A DNA stretch of 64,000 bases from Streptomyces sp. MspMP-M5 (GCF_000373585.1 NZ_KB891929.1:62001-126000), one strand, 5' to 3'. Positions 1-9,137 are shown, numbered from the stretch's first letter. Translations and numbers: made by a program. Notes: a model not told the origin generated them from the sequence alone.

Positions 1-204
1 GCCTTCCGGGCGGCCGCCGACCGCGCGACGGAGTTCCAGGCGATGGCCGCGGCCCAGCTGGCCGACCCCCGTCGTTTCGACCGGCTGCCGCTGGCGGAGG
101 TCGCCGAGCGGGCCGACTGGACCGAGGACTACGCGCAGAAGATGGTCGAGTTCGGCCGGAGCCTGCTGCGCAGCGGCAGCACGGTGCCGCCGGACGCCGA
201 CTGA
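1..204 (+). CDS. C-terminal end of an unidentified protein
   Basis: An open frame enters from the left edge and ends at TGA, giving the last 67 residues of a protein. The visible part is alpha-helical in character, acidic and Arg-rich, with a stretch (LAEVAERADWTEDYAQKM) that could be a helix-turn-helix or helical bundle. No family is recognised. It is followed by 158 bp containing a CATATG-centred palindrome and then the primase-like gene on the same strand. The start lies outside the window. Confidence 0.6.
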   Translation, partial: AFRAAADRATEFQAMAAAQLADPRRFDRLPLAEVAERADWTEDYAQKMVEFGRSLLRSGSTVPPDAD

Positions 205-250
205 GGTGTCACACGAACCTCAGGGGTCGCTCCTGGCCCTTGGGTCAAGA

Positions 251-274
251 TCATGAGCCCCTGGCATATGCAGG
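251..274. promoter_or_regulatory. TCATGA / CTGGCATATGC motif upstream of the primase-like gene
   Basis: TCATGA is followed after four bases by CTGGCATATGCAG, about 90 bp before the start of the primase-like gene. Nearly the same arrangement (TCATGA, two bases, CTGGGCATATGCCAG) occurs at 14964-14985 upstream of the IclR gene. It may be a regulator site or contain a promoter element; the binding factor is unknown. Confidence 0.3.
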
Positions 275-362
275 GAGGGGAAGATACTCCCCGTCGCGCC
301 GCGCTGTCCCGGTTTCCGGCAATCAGCTCTGGCGCGGCGCGGGGAGTCGATAGACCGGTCCC

Positions 363-1163
363 ATGAGCGAATGGCTGCCTGAGACTCCCCGGAACCCGGC
401 CTTCCCCACCACGGCGTACGTCACCCTCGCCGGGGCCGACTGGCTCGCCTCCACCAGCCCGCATCCGGAGGGTCTGCACCGGCTGTGGGCGGAGCGGCCC
501 ACCGCGCCGAGCACGCTGCCGTGCGGCACGGTCTTCGACGTGATCAACGCCCCGGCGCTCTTCGGACGGCGCATGGTGGACCGGCTGTGGTCGGCCGGCC
601 CCGGTTCGGGGCCGGTGGCCATGCACCGCGGCCGGATCCTGCTGTTCGCGGCCCCCGGCACCGCCCAGCGGCTGCCCGCGCTGCTGGCCTGGGAGGAGTG
701 GGGCAGCGCGGTGCCGCCCCTGCTGTGCCACGGCAGCGGGGACGCGGTGACGGTGCCGCCGTTGCACCCCCACGCCGCGGGTGGCCGGCGGGGGCCGCTG
801 ACCGGACGCGGGTTCGCCGCCCTCAGGCCCGGCGAGGGGTACGGGTGGACGGCGTCGGGGGCCGGGTGGCCGATCGACGTCGCGGCCGGCGCGGGTGAGG
901 CGGGTGCGACGGCCGGCCCGGCCTACGGTGACGCCCCGACCTCCGCCGGCGACCCGGATTCCGCCGGCGACCCGGGCGCCCCCGCCGCCTCGCGCTGGCT
1001 GGTCGCGCCGGATGTGCGGGAGCCGTGGCTGCCGGGGCCCGAGGTGTTGTTGTGGGCCTGTGTGCGGGCCGCGCGGGGTGGGCTGGGGGCCGATCGGGAG
1101 ACTGCCCGCGAACACCACGAATTGGCTGTTCAGGGCGTGGATACGGGACCGACGGGCGGCTGA
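363..1163 (+). CDS. Bifunctional DNA primase/polymerase-like protein
   Basis: 266 residues starting at ATG. The N-terminal half resembles the prim-pol-like proteins common in Streptomyces chromosomes (GCRPT-type substrate-handling region, GTVFDVINAP, GPVAMHRGRILLF). Sequence around 180-205 is a Gly/Ala/Asp-rich linker and the C-terminal part (LVAPDVREPWLPGPEVLLWA) is again conserved-looking. Family members were annotated from plasmid prim-pols, but in chromosomal versions like this one enzymatic activity is unproven and the catalytic acidic cluster is not obvious, so a role outside replication is possible. It is monocistronic, ending just before a tRNA-Lys gene. Confidence 0.7.
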   Translation: MSEWLPETPRNPAFPTTAYVTLAGADWLASTSPHPEGLHRLWAERPTAPSTLPCGTVFDVINAPALFGRRMVDRLWSAGPGSGPVAMHRGRILLFAAPGTAQRLPALLAWEEWGSAVPPLLCHGSGDAVTVPPLHPHAAGGRRGPLTGRGFAALRPGEGYGWTASGAGWPIDVAAGAGEAGATAGPAYGDAPTSAGDPDSAGDPGAPAASRWLVAPDVREPWLPGPEVLLWACVRAARGGLGADRETAREHHELAVQGVDTGPTGG

Positions 1164-1219
1164 GGGGAAGCGGTTTTTGCCCTCCCCGGCCAGGATGCTA
1201 ATGTTTCCTCCGTCAGCAG

Positions 1220-1293
1220 GCGCCGCTAGCTCAGTTGGTTAGAGCAGCTGACTCTTAATCAGCGGGTCCGGGGTTCGAGTCCCTGGCGGCGCA
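1220..1293 (+). tRNA. tRNA-Lys (CUU), copy 1
   Basis: Full cloverleaf: 7-bp acceptor GCGCCGC/GCGGCGC with discriminator A, D-arm GCTC/GAGC, anticodon stem CTGAC/CAGCG-type with loop carrying CTT, and a T-arm with GTTCGAGTCC. CCA is not encoded. Two further copies with the same body lie at 16047 and 18507. The first two copies share identity from 8 bp upstream through the downstream terminator. Confidence 0.97.
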
Positions 1294-1303
1294 CAGACGG
1301 TCG

Positions 1304-1329
1304 AAGGCCCCCACTCCGGTGGGGGCCTT
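1304..1329 (+). terminator. Terminator after tRNA-Lys copy 1
   Basis: Perfect 11-bp stem AAGGCCCCCAC / GTGGGGGCCTT with a TCCG tetraloop, immediately behind the tRNA. An identical hairpin follows tRNA-Lys copy 2. Confidence 0.85.
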
Positions 1330-1357
1330 CGGCGTGCGTGGGCCCCACTGCCGTGCA

Positions 1358-2605
1358 CTACGCGGTGCTGTGGGTGACCTTGACCGCCCACTCGCCGTCG
1401 CCGGACCGGCCCTCAACCTGGATGTGTACGCCGTCCTCGGTGTCGTTGAGGCTCTCCCCCACGCCGAGCGGGGCGTCGGCGAGCGGCGGGTAGACGGAGG
1501 TGCCCCAGCAGGCGGAGGTACCGGGGTGGCCGTCGAGGACCCGGACCGGACCGGAGCCGGACGCGGTGGAGCTGCGGACGCGGTAGACGAGGACGCCCTC
1601 GGTACAGAGGGAGCGGTCGTTGCCCTCGGCGGCGCGGGCTTCCATGGCGAGGGCGGTCTCGGGCCCGGTGCGGACGACCAGGAGGCGGGGGCGGCGGGGG
1701 CCGGCGGGGTCGTCGGGCGCGGAGAGGGGGCGCAGTGCGTGCATCCGGGGACGGTCCAGGGAGACGCAGTCGACCTGGCTGTCGGTGATCCAGCCCAGGC
1801 GCCACTTGTGCCAGGCGAAGGGGTCGGGGGCCAGTCCGAACTGGCTGCCCATGAGGTCCCAGTCGCCCACGTAGGTGTCCCAGTCGCCGTGGCCGTTCTC
1901 GGGGCGGTGGTAGAGGTCCGGCAGGTCGAAGACGTGGCCGGTTTCGTGGGCGAGGACGTTGCGGTCCGGCGGGCTGTGCTCGAAGACGGTGACGAAGCGG
2001 CTGAGCTCGGCGCCGTCGGCGTGCATCGGCTGGTCGAGGTTGACGACCTTGGTGGCGTCGGAGTCGACGCCGGGGGCGCCGGGGTCGGCGGCGAGGTAGA
2101 TGAGGTCGTAGCGGCTGAAGTCGATGGCGGGGTCGGCGGCGGCGACCGCGTCGCGGAGGTAGGCGGAGCGGCGTCCGGAGTCCCAGTCGCGCTGTATGCC
2201 GTACCAGGTGGAGGGGTGCGGCATGCGGACCCAGTGGTGGTGGACGTGGGTGCGGAGGCGGAACCTGCCGTAGGAGGCGCGGGCGAAGAAGCGGTCGGTG
2301 GCGGGGAAGTAGTCGCCGGAGAGCTCTTGCGGGGTGGCGGTGGGGCGGGCGTCGGGGAAGGAGAGGTAGATCATCACCGCGTCGAGCCGGCGGTCGGGGC
2401 GGGGGTAGGCGCCGTTCCAGCTGTCGACGCCTTCGGAGTGGTGGGCGTCGGTGCGTCCCAGGGCGCAGGAGAGGGCGGCTTCGGAGGCGGTGGCGGGGCC
2501 GGTGACGATGGAGGTGGCGATGAGCGCGCTCAGGGAGGTGGCGATCGCTGCGACGCGCCGCATGCGTCGGCGGTCCACCCCGGGGGGTGTCTGAGCGCGC
2601 GGCAC
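1358..2605 (-). CDS. Secreted M6-type zinc metalloprotease
   Basis: 415 residues from a GTG start preceded by GGAGG at 5-nt spacing; a longer GTG start at 2638 has no good ribosome site. The N-terminus has an Arg-rich n-region (DRRRMRRVA), a hydrophobic core and an Ala-rich cleavage region (TGPATASEA), so the protein should be exported. The zinc motif HETGHVFDLPDLYH fits the HExxHxxxxxxD signature of M6-like peptidases and is followed by GDWDLMG, typical of that family. Family members are extracellular proteases related to immune inhibitor A. It diverges from cdgA, sharing about 300 bp of intergenic DNA. Confidence 0.82.
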   Translation of the reverse strand: MPRAQTPPGVDRRRMRRVAAIATSLSALIATSIVTGPATASEAALSCALGRTDAHHSEGVDSWNGAYPRPDRRLDAVMIYLSFPDARPTATPQELSGDYFPATDRFFARASYGRFRLRTHVHHHWVRMPHPSTWYGIQRDWDSGRRSAYLRDAVAAADPAIDFSRYDLIYLAADPGAPGVDSDATKVVNLDQPMHADGAELSRFVTVFEHSPPDRNVLAHETGHVFDLPDLYHRPENGHGDWDTYVGDWDLMGSQFGLAPDPFAWHKWRLGWITDSQVDCVSLDRPRMHALRPLSAPDDPAGPRRPRLLVVRTGPETALAMEARAAEGNDRSLCTEGVLVYRVRSSTASGSGPVRVLDGHPGTSACWGTSVYPPLADAPLGVGESLNDTEDGVHIQVEGRSGDGEWAVKVTHSTA

Positions 2606-2715
2606 GTGGACCTCCAGGGGTGGAATCGGGACACCCACTTACCCTGAGGTGATTTCATGCTCTTCGTCCTGATATGGCAGCCCGAAGGGGTGACCTGGAC
2701 ACCTCCCCTGTCTCG

Positions 2716-2728
2716 TAACGCAAAGTCA
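2716..2728. promoter_or_regulatory. Candidate BldD box upstream of cdgA
   Basis: TAACGCAAAGTCA matches the BldD consensus TNACNC(A/T)GNGTNA at 8 of 9 fixed positions, the exception being A for G at position 8. It lies about 185 bp before the cdgA start and about 110 bp before the protease start. BldD with c-di-GMP represses many developmental genes, and c-di-GMP turnover genes including cdgA are known members of its regulon, so the site supports both the operator call and the gene name. Confidence 0.6.
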
Positions 2729-2912
2729 CAAGCGACTAAAGGTGCAATAGGGGCGAACAGAGCCGGACAGATTTGGCTGAACTTCCGTCATGCGTGCGGA
2801 TGGTCACGGCTTCGTCGCTGGATCGGCCCTCGTGCCAGCCTCTATGATCGCCACACTTTCCAGGGCGAGGTCCCCCCTCCGTCACGAGACAAGCGCCATG
2901 CGGGAGCGAGCA

Positions 2913-4793
2913 GTGAGCGGACACCCCGACAGCACGGGCCGCACGTCCGGAGCGACACTGCCGTCAGTGACGGAGCGTGATGGTTCGACCAAAGACCCGA
3001 CCGACCGGTCCGCTTCTCCGCCCTGCGACGCCTCGGCGCGCTGCGACGGCACCGCGGCCTCCCTCGGCGACTACCGCGCCGCCTTCCTCGCCGCGAGCCT
3101 GCCGATGGCCGTCCTCAACCGCGACGGGCTGGTGCTCGCCGCCAATCCCGCGCTGGGCGCCCTGGTGGGCACCGACCCGGACGAGCTGGTCGCCGCCACC
3201 GCCGCCGACCTCACCGACCTGGGCGCCGACCCGCGGGTGTGGAGCGCGTACCGCGAGGTGCTGTGCGGCCGCAGCGAGCGGCTGCGCTGCACCCGGCGGC
3301 TGAAACGCTCCGACGGGAGCTCGGTGTGGGTGGAGGTGACCGTCGAGCCGGTGACCGAGGGGCCGCTGGGCGGCGAGGAGCGGGTGCTGCTGTCGGCGGC
3401 GGACATCAGCGACCGGCACGATCTGCGGGCCCGGCTGCGGCATCTGCAGATGCACGACCCGGTGACCCGGCTGCCCAACCGCACGCTGTTCTTCGAGCGG
3501 CTCTCCGCGGCGCTGGAGGCGGCCTCGTTCGAGCGGTCCGGCACCGGCCGGATCGGGCTGTGCTACCTGGACCTGGACGGCTTCAAGGCGGTCAACGACA
3601 CCCTGGGACACCGGGTCGGCGACCGGCTGCTGAGCGCGGTGGCGCAGCGGCTGACGCGCTGTGCGGAGCGGGCCGCGGAGCGCGGGCCGGGCCGCGGCGG
3701 GCATCTGGTGGCGCGGCTGGGCGGGGACGAGTTCGCGCTGCTGGTGGAGGACTCCACCGGCACCGACCAGCTGGCGGAGCTGGCGCAGTCCGTACTGGAC
3801 GCGCTCCAGCGGCCGTTCGACCTGGCCGGGCAGCGGATGTCGGTGTCGGCGAGCATCGGCGTGGTGGAGCGGGCGGCCAGCGGGACCACCGCGACGGGTC
3901 TGATGCAGGCCGCGGACACCACGCTGTACTGGGCGAAGGAGGACGGCAAAGCCCGGTGGACGCTCTTCGACCCGGAGCGCAACGCCCACCGGATGACCCG
4001 GCAGGCGCTGTCCAGCACACTGCGGCCGGCGGTGGACCGCGGGGAGTTCACGCTGGAGTACCAGCCACTGGTCGGGCTGGGGGACGGCCGGGCGCAAGGG
4101 GTGGAGGCGCTGGTGCGGTGGCGGCACCCGCAGTTCGGGGTGCTGTCGCCGAATCGGTTCATCGCGCTGGCCGAGGAGAACGGCGCGATCGTGGAGCTGG
4201 GCCGCTGGGTACTGGAGCGCGCCTGCTATCAGGCGCGGGCCTGGCAGCTGGCGCACCCCGGAGGCCAGCCGCTGTTCGTCAGCGTGAATGTGGCCGTGCG
4301 TCAGGTGTGGGACTCCGACCTGGTCGCGGACGTCGCCGGAATCCTGGCGGAGACCGGGCTGCCGCCGCGGCTGCTCCAGCTGGAGCTGACCGAGTCCGCG
4401 GTGATGGGGTCGGCGGGCCGGCCGCTGCAGGCGCTGCAGGCGCTCAGCGACATGGGGGTGCGGATCGCCATCGACGACTTCGGCACCGGCTACTCCAACC
4501 TCGCCTATCTGAGCCGGCTGCCGGTGTCGGTGCTGAAGCTGGACGGGTCGTTCGTGCACGGCTTCCGGTCGCAGGAGCACCCGAACCCGGCGGACGAGGT
4601 GATCGTGGAGGCGCTGGTCGCGCTGGCGCACCGGCTGGGGCTGACGGTGACGGCGGAGTGCGTGGAGAGCGCCGAGCAGGCCGAGCGGCTGCGCCGGATC
4701 GGCTGTGACACCGGGCAGGGCTGGCTGTACTCCCGGCCGGTGGCCCCGGACCGGGTGGAGGCGTTGCTGGACGCGGGGCGCGCCTGCGGCTGA
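2913..4793 (+). CDS. cdgA: PAS-GGDEF-EAL c-di-GMP synthase/phosphodiesterase
   Basis: 626 residues from a GTG start with GGGAG six bases upstream. Domain order: disordered N-terminus (1-50), PAS (about 51-170; FLAASLPMAVLNRDGLVLAANPA), GGDEF (ARLGGDEFALL near 270) and EAL (GVEALVRW near 397, ELTES, IDDFGTGYSNL near 520, KLDGSFV, GQGWLYSRPV). Both signature motifs are intact, so both synthesis and hydrolysis of c-di-GMP are possible. The inhibitory RxxD site expected just before GGDEF is not visible. No transmembrane segment is seen, so it should be cytoplasmic. The architecture and upstream BldD-like box match CdgA of S. coelicolor, which affects development and antibiotic production; the symbol is inferred from architecture and synteny. 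Confidence 0.88.
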   Translation: MSGHPDSTGRTSGATLPSVTERDGSTKDPTDRSASPPCDASARCDGTAASLGDYRAAFLAASLPMAVLNRDGLVLAANPALGALVGTDPDELVAATAADLTDLGADPRVWSAYREVLCGRSERLRCTRRLKRSDGSSVWVEVTVEPVTEGPLGGEERVLLSAADISDRHDLRARLRHLQMHDPVTRLPNRTLFFERLSAALEAASFERSGTGRIGLCYLDLDGFKAVNDTLGHRVGDRLLSAVAQRLTRCAERAAERGPGRGGHLVARLGGDEFALLVEDSTGTDQLAELAQSVLDALQRPFDLAGQRMSVSASIGVVERAASGTTATGLMQAADTTLYWAKEDGKARWTLFDPERNAHRMTRQALSSTLRPAVDRGEFTLEYQPLVGLGDGRAQGVEALVRWRHPQFGVLSPNRFIALAEENGAIVELGRWVLERACYQARAWQLAHPGGQPLFVSVNVAVRQVWDSDLVADVAGILAETGLPPRLLQLELTESAVMGSAGRPLQALQALSDMGVRIAIDDFGTGYSNLAYLSRLPVSVLKLDGSFVHGFRSQEHPNPADEVIVEALVALAHRLGLTVTAECVESAEQAERLRRIGCDTGQGWLYSRPVAPDRVEALLDAGRACG

Positions 4794-4829
4794 GCCGCGG
4801 CGCGCCCCGTACCGGGTGCCGGGCGGGCG

Positions 4830-5960
4830 TCAGCCCCGAGGGAGCCCGTAGGCGTCGGCTATGAGGTCGTAGGAGCGGCGGCGGACCTCGCCGGTGTGGG
4901 CGTTGGCGGTGATCATCAGCTCGTCGGCGCCGGTGCGCTTGGCGAGGTCGTCGAGGCCCTGGCGGACGGCGTCCGGGGTGCCGTGGAGGACGTTGCCGAG
5001 CCAGCTGTCGACGAAGTCCTGCTCGACGGCGCTGAAGTGGTGGGCGGCGGCCTCCTCGGGGGTGGGGACGAGGCCGGGGCGGCCGGTGCGCAGCCGGACC
5101 ATGGCGAGGGCGCCGGTGCGGACCTGGCGGAGCGCCTCCTGTTCGTCCTCGGCGGCCAGTGCGGAGACGCCGATCAGGGCGTAGGGCTCGGCGAGCACCT
5201 CGGAGGGGCGGAACGAGGAACGGTAGAGGTCCAGGGCGGGGACGGTGTTGGCCGCGGAGAAGTGGTGGGCGAAGGCGAACGGCAGGCCGAGCGCGCCGGC
5301 CAGACGGGCGCTGAAGCCGGAGGAGCCGAGCAGCCACAGGGGCGGGCGGTGCGGGGACTGGACGCCGCCGGGCGAGGTCGACTGGACCGGGCCGGGGACG
5401 GCGTGGATGCGCGCGTAGGGGTGGCCGTCGGGGAAGTCGTCGTCGAGGAAACGGGCCAACTCGGCCAGCTGCTGCGGGAAGTCATCGGCGCCCTCATGGA
5501 GCCGCTCGGTGCGGCGGAGGGCGGCGGCGGTGGCGCCGTCGGTGCCGGGGGCGCGGCCCAGGCCCAGGTCGACGCGGCCGGGGGCCATCGCCTCCAGGGT
5601 GCCGAACTGCTCGGCGATGACCAGGGGGGCGTGGTTGGGGAGCATCACGCCGCCGGAGCCGAGCCGGATGCGGTCGGTGTGCGCGGCGAGGTGGGCGAGG
5701 AGCACCGCGGGCGAGGAGGAGGCGACGCCGGGCATGGAGTGGTGCTCGGCGACCCAGTAGCGGTGGTAGCCGCGGCGTTCGGCGGTGCGGGCGAGGTCGA
5801 CGGCGGTGCGGACCGCGGCGGTGGCGGTGCTGCCGGCGCCGACCGTCACCAGGTCGAGCACGGACAGGGGGACGGGTGCGGTGCCGAGGGCGGTGCCCCG
5901 TATGCCGTCGTCCCCGGGGGTGCCGTCGGTGCTCGGGGTCTGCTGGTCTTCGCCGCTCAC
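4830..5960 (-). CDS. LLM-class flavin-dependent oxidoreductase
   Basis: 376 residues resembling bacterial luciferase-like monooxygenases of the MsnO8 type: [13 protein letters not shown] near the N-terminus, [58 protein letters not shown], and [13 protein letters not shown] further on, which together form the TIM-barrel FMN-binding pattern. It probably uses FMNH2 and oxygen on an unidentified substrate. It converges with cdgA (37 bp between stops) and is not obviously part of the downstream catabolic cluster. Confidence 0.85.
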   Translation of the reverse strand: MSGEDQQTPSTDGTPGDDGIRGTALGTAPVPLSVLDLVTVGAGSTATAAVRTAVDLARTAERRGYHRYWVAEHHSMPGVASSSPAVLLAHLAAHTDRIRLGSGGVMLPNHAPLVIAEQFGTLEAMAPGRVDLGLGRAPGTDGATAAALRRTERLHEGADDFPQQLAELARFLDDDFPDGHPYARIHAVPGPVQSTSPGGVQSPHRPPLWLLGSSGFSARLAGALGLPFAFAHHFSAANTVPALDLYRSSFRPSEVLAEPYALIGVSALAAEDEQEALRQVRTGALAMVRLRTGRPGLVPTPEEAAAHHFSAVEQDFVDSWLGNVLHGTPDAVRQGLDDLAKRTGADELMITANAHTGEVRRRSYDLIADAYGLPRG

Positions 5961-6116
5961 GGTGCGGGTCCTCCTCGCGTCGCGCTTCTGACGTCGTTGG
6001 TCTGCGGGCCCGGACTGCGGGTCTGCGAGGAGGGTAACCGGAGCAATTCTCCGGTTATTCCCGGTGGGGCGAGGCGTCCGAACGGGTGACCGGGGGCACG
6101 GCGGGGTGGCGGGCGG

Positions 6117-6138
6117 GACGGGCCCGTGCGGGCCCGTC
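6117..6138 (-). terminator. Hairpin after the isomerase-like gene
   Basis: Perfect 9-bp stem GACGGGCCC / GGGCCCGTC with a GTGC loop just beyond the stop codon at 6148; no T-tract, as is usual in this genus. Confidence 0.55.
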
Positions 6139-6147
6139 GACCAGAGC

Positions 6148-6873
6148 CTAGGCGCGTGCCGGGCGGGAGAAGAGCGTGCCCAGTTCCGGGCAGGCGAGGG
6201 GGCGGTCCAGGAGTCGCAGGCCCTCCCAGACCGTCACCTGATTGGCGGTGAGGACCGGTTTGCCGAGCGCGGCTTCGAGGGCGGGCAGATGGGCGGCGGT
6301 GTGCAGGGCGGTGTCGGGGAGCAGGACGGCCTCGGCGTCGGGGTGGTCGCCGGCCCGGGCCAGCTCCAGGACCTCGTCGCGGCCCCAGGTGCCGACCTCG
6401 GCGGCGGTGATGACGCCGCTGCCGCGGGTGGCGACGACCTCGATGCCGGCGGACTTGAGGAACGCGTGGAAGCACTCGGCGACATCGGTCGGATAGGTGG
6501 CGGCGATCGCGACCCGCCGGGCACCGAGGGCCCGGACGGCGTGCGCGAAGGCGAAGGAGGTGCTGGAGGCGGGCAGCCCGGCGGCGGCCGACAGCTCCCG
6601 CACCTGCTCCTGGGCGCCCTCCCAGCCGTAGACGAAGCTGGCGCTCGTACAGGCCCAGACGACGGCCTCGGCGCCGCGGTCCCGCAGTGCGCCGACGCCG
6701 GCCGCGAGCCGGGCCGCCGAGCCCATCTCCCGCAGCGCGTCGACGCGGTGGGCGTCCTCGCCGATGTCGGTGTGGACGAGCGGCAGGCGGACCGCGCCGC
6801 CCAGGAGTGCCTCCAGCCGGGGGTAGTCGTCCTCGGCGGAGTGGCCGGGGTAGAGGAAGCCGACCGATGCCAT
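6148..6873 (-). CDS. Asp/Glu racemase-superfamily protein lacking the second catalytic Cys
   Basis: 241 residues of the maleate isomerase / arylmalonate decarboxylase / EutA branch of the Asp/Glu racemase superfamily. The first catalytic cysteine is present ([10 protein letters not shown], Cys75). At the second site, where the adjacent paralogue has ISCTNLPT, this protein has LLPDTALHT, with Asp187 in the Cys position. The family uses a pair of cysteines for racemisation or cis-trans isomerisation, so this protein should have changed chemistry or be a partner subunit. It lies 55 bp downstream of its paralogue in one transcription unit. Substrate unknown. Confidence 0.8.
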   Translation of the reverse strand: MASVGFLYPGHSAEDDYPRLEALLGGAVRLPLVHTDIGEDAHRVDALREMGSAARLAAGVGALRDRGAEAVVWACTSASFVYGWEGAQEQVRELSAAAGLPASSTSFAFAHAVRALGARRVAIAATYPTDVAECFHAFLKSAGIEVVATRGSGVITAAEVGTWGRDEVLELARAGDHPDAEAVLLPDTALHTAAHLPALEAALGKPVLTANQVTVWEGLRLLDRPLACPELGTLFSRPARA

Positions 6874-6928
6874 GCAGGTCTCCCTTGCGGGTGGTGGGTG
6901 CGGTGTGCGGTGGTGCGGCGGACCGGGC

Positions 6929-7837
6929 TCAGACCGGGGGCCGGCGGCCCGGGTCGTCGGGGAGGTACGGGGGCGGCTCGGGGCCGTCGCCGGGATCCGC
7001 GTCGGGCGGGGCCGGCGGGCCGGCCAGGGCGGCCTCGGGAGTGGGTCTCGGTGCGCTCCGCGGCGGCGGCTGGGTGCCGGTCATGGCCGCCGGGCCGCTG
7101 CGCGCCACGGGATCGAGCAGCGCCTGGTACGGGCCGACGGCGCGGACGCCGATGGCGCGCAGCGCGGCCCACATCGTCACCTGGTTGGCGGAGAGCACGG
7201 GCATCCGCAGCTCGGCCTCCAGTTGGGGGATGACGTCGTAGGTGGGGAGGTTGGTGCAGCTGATGAAGAGGGCGTCGGCGGCTCCGACGACGGCCGCACG
7301 GGCCATGTCGACGACATCGCGGTAGGGGACCTTCCAGATGTGCCGGGTGAGTCCGAGATAGGCACGGCCGGTGACGGTGATGCCCGCCTCGGCGAGGTAC
7401 TCCTCCAGGGATCGGGTGACGGACTTGGTGTACGGGGTGACGACGGCGATGCGCCGGGCGCCGATCTCGTGGAGGGCCTCGAGCGCGGCGCCCGAGGTGG
7501 TCAGGGCTGGCACCTCCCCCGCCTGGGTCATGGCCGCGCACATCGCGCGTTCGCCCGCGGTGCCGCCGACGAAACTGCCGGACGTGCACGCGTAGGCGAT
7601 GACCTGCGGCGACACCGCGCACAGCGCCTGGACGGCGGCATGCAGGGTCTCGTGCTCGCTGACCAGGCGGGCCAGGTCGAGGCTGACCTCGACGGGCACG
7701 AAGGGAGTTCGGGTCAGGTGGAGGGACACGTCGTCGGGGACCCAGCGCCACAGCTCGCGGTCGAGCGCGAAGTCGAAGGGGGCGACGACACCCACGCCGA
7801 GCTGCGGCTGTGGGCCACCCAGGAAAGAGACGTCCAT
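6929..7837 (-). CDS. Maleate cis-trans isomerase / EutA-like protein
   Basis: 302 residues from an ATG preceded by AGGGG; an upstream in-frame start (7909) adds a non-conserved leader. Both catalytic cysteines are visible: YACTSGSFVGG (Cys84) and FISCTNLPTYD (Cys194), with SANQVTMW near the end of the fold. Maleate isomerase turns maleate into fumarate by Cys addition; the related EutA sits in ectoine-degradation operons. The C-terminal 45 residues are Pro-rich. It diverges from the D-2-hydroxyacid dehydrogenase over a 211-bp promoter region and is co-transcribed with the one-Cys paralogue, suggesting a dicarboxylate or amide degradation role. Confidence 0.82.
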   Translation of the reverse strand: MDVSFLGGPQPQLGVGVVAPFDFALDRELWRWVPDDVSLHLTRTPFVPVEVSLDLARLVSEHETLHAAVQALCAVSPQVIAYACTSGSFVGGTAGERAMCAAMTQAGEVPALTTSGAALEALHEIGARRIAVVTPYTKSVTRSLEEYLAEAGITVTGRAYLGLTRHIWKVPYRDVVDMARAAVVGAADALFISCTNLPTYDVIPQLEAELRMPVLSANQVTMWAALRAIGVRAVGPYQALLDPVARSGPAAMTGTQPPPRSAPRPTPEAALAGPPAPPDADPGDGPEPPPYLPDDPGRRPPV

Positions 7838-7936
7838 GAAGGCCCCTAGAAAGGCACGAAGGGCTGGAAGGGCACGGCCAGTGGCCGGGGAGGTGATGCA
7901 GCCGGACAAGCCGGGGACGTCGGGACAGAGCCGTTG

Positions 7937-7965
7937 TTGACACGGTAGATACGACTTCTTAGCGT
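7937..7965 (+). promoter_or_regulatory. Predicted sigma-70-type promoter for the hydroxyacid dehydrogenase
   Basis: TTGACA and TAGCGT separated by 17 bp, about 85 bp before the ATG at 8049. It lies in the divergent region between the isomerase and dehydrogenase genes, a likely place for IclR control. Confidence 0.5.
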
Positions 7966-8048
7966 GGTCAATCCTCGCATCTCAGGCATCTGTCGGCGCC
8001 CTGTTCCGCGATACGGGGCACTCGTTTTCAGAACGGTTTCTCTGGCCT

Positions 8049-9053
8049 ATGTCCGTTAGCACCGGCAGCACCGACGCCCCCGGCGGCACCACCGTCCCCA
8101 CCCTTCTCGTCCTGGGTTCCGAGCCACCCCCGCGGCTGGACCGCCTCACCGGCCGGGCCGAGATCGTCTTCGCCGACGAGACGACCCTGGCCGGCCTACT
8201 CCCCACCGCCGACGCGCTGTTGGCCTGGGATTTCACCTCCGACGCGATCCGGGAGAGCTGGCCCGCCCACGGCCCGCGGCCCCGCTGGGTGCACACCGCC
8301 AGCGCCGGCGTGGACCGGCTGCTGTGCCCGGCGCTGATCGCCGACGACACCGTCGTCACCAACGCCCGCGGGGTCTTCGAGCAGCCGATCGCCGAGTACG
8401 TCGCCGGACTGGTGATCGCCATGGCCAAGGACTTCTACGGGAGTTGGGAGCTGCAGCGGCAGCGGCGCTGGCAGCACCGGGAGACGCTGCGGCTGGCCGG
8501 GACCCGCGCGGTGGTGGTCGGGTCGGGGCCGATCGGCCGGGCCGTCGGCAGCACCCTGCTGGCACTGGGTGTCGGCGTCGACCTGGTCGGCCGCCGGGAG
8601 CGGACCGGTGATCCGGAGTTCGGCCGGGTGCACGCCGCGGGGGCCCTGAACGGGCTGCTGCCGCACGCGGATTGGGTGGTGTGCGCGGCGCCTCTGACGG
8701 CGGAGACCCGGGGGATGTTCGGGGCCGCGGCGTTCGCCCTGATGCCGCGGCGGGCCCGCTTCGTCAACGTCGCCCGCGGGCCGCTGGTCGACGAGGCGGC
8801 GCTGGTCGCGGCGCTGCGGGAGTGGCGGATCGCGGCCGCGGCGCTGGACGTCTTCGCGGACGAGCCGCTGGCCTCGGACAGCCCCCTGTGGGACGTGCCG
8901 CACCTGATCGTCTCGCCGCACATGAGCGGCGACACCCTGGGCTGGCGGGACGCGCTCGCCGCGCAGTTCCAGGACAACTTCGACCGGTGGGCGGCCGGCG
9001 AGCCACTGCGCAACGTGGTCGACAAACGCCTCGGATACGTACCGGTGACCTGA
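8049..9053 (+). CDS. D-2-hydroxyacid dehydrogenase
   Basis: 334 residues with the D-isomer-specific 2-hydroxyacid dehydrogenase pattern: HTASAGVD, dinucleotide-binding VVVGSGPIGRAVG (about 156-168), NVARGPLVDE carrying the catalytic Arg, DVFADEPL with the Glu and SPHMSG with the His. It should interconvert a 2-keto acid and a D-2-hydroxy acid with NAD(P)H. It is followed after 84 bp by the amidase on the same strand, so the two probably act on one pathway (amide hydrolysis, then acid reduction or oxidation). Substrate unknown. Confidence 0.85.
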   Translation: MSVSTGSTDAPGGTTVPTLLVLGSEPPPRLDRLTGRAEIVFADETTLAGLLPTADALLAWDFTSDAIRESWPAHGPRPRWVHTASAGVDRLLCPALIADDTVVTNARGVFEQPIAEYVAGLVIAMAKDFYGSWELQRQRRWQHRETLRLAGTRAVVVGSGPIGRAVGSTLLALGVGVDLVGRRERTGDPEFGRVHAAGALNGLLPHADWVVCAAPLTAETRGMFGAAAFALMPRRARFVNVARGPLVDEAALVAALREWRIAAAALDVFADEPLASDSPLWDVPHLIVSPHMSGDTLGWRDALAAQFQDNFDRWAAGEPLRNVVDKRLGYVPVT

Positions 9054-9137
9054 CCGCGCGGGCCGTCCGGGCCCGGCCCGCGGCGGTCCGCGCCCCGCCC
9101 GCCGCCCCGCCCGGGGCGGCCGACGCTCGGAGGACGC

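Noticed and set aside
2657-2980. A plus-strand frame between the protease and cdgA
   Set aside because: It overlaps the cdgA start in another frame, has no domain and includes the BldD-like operator region.
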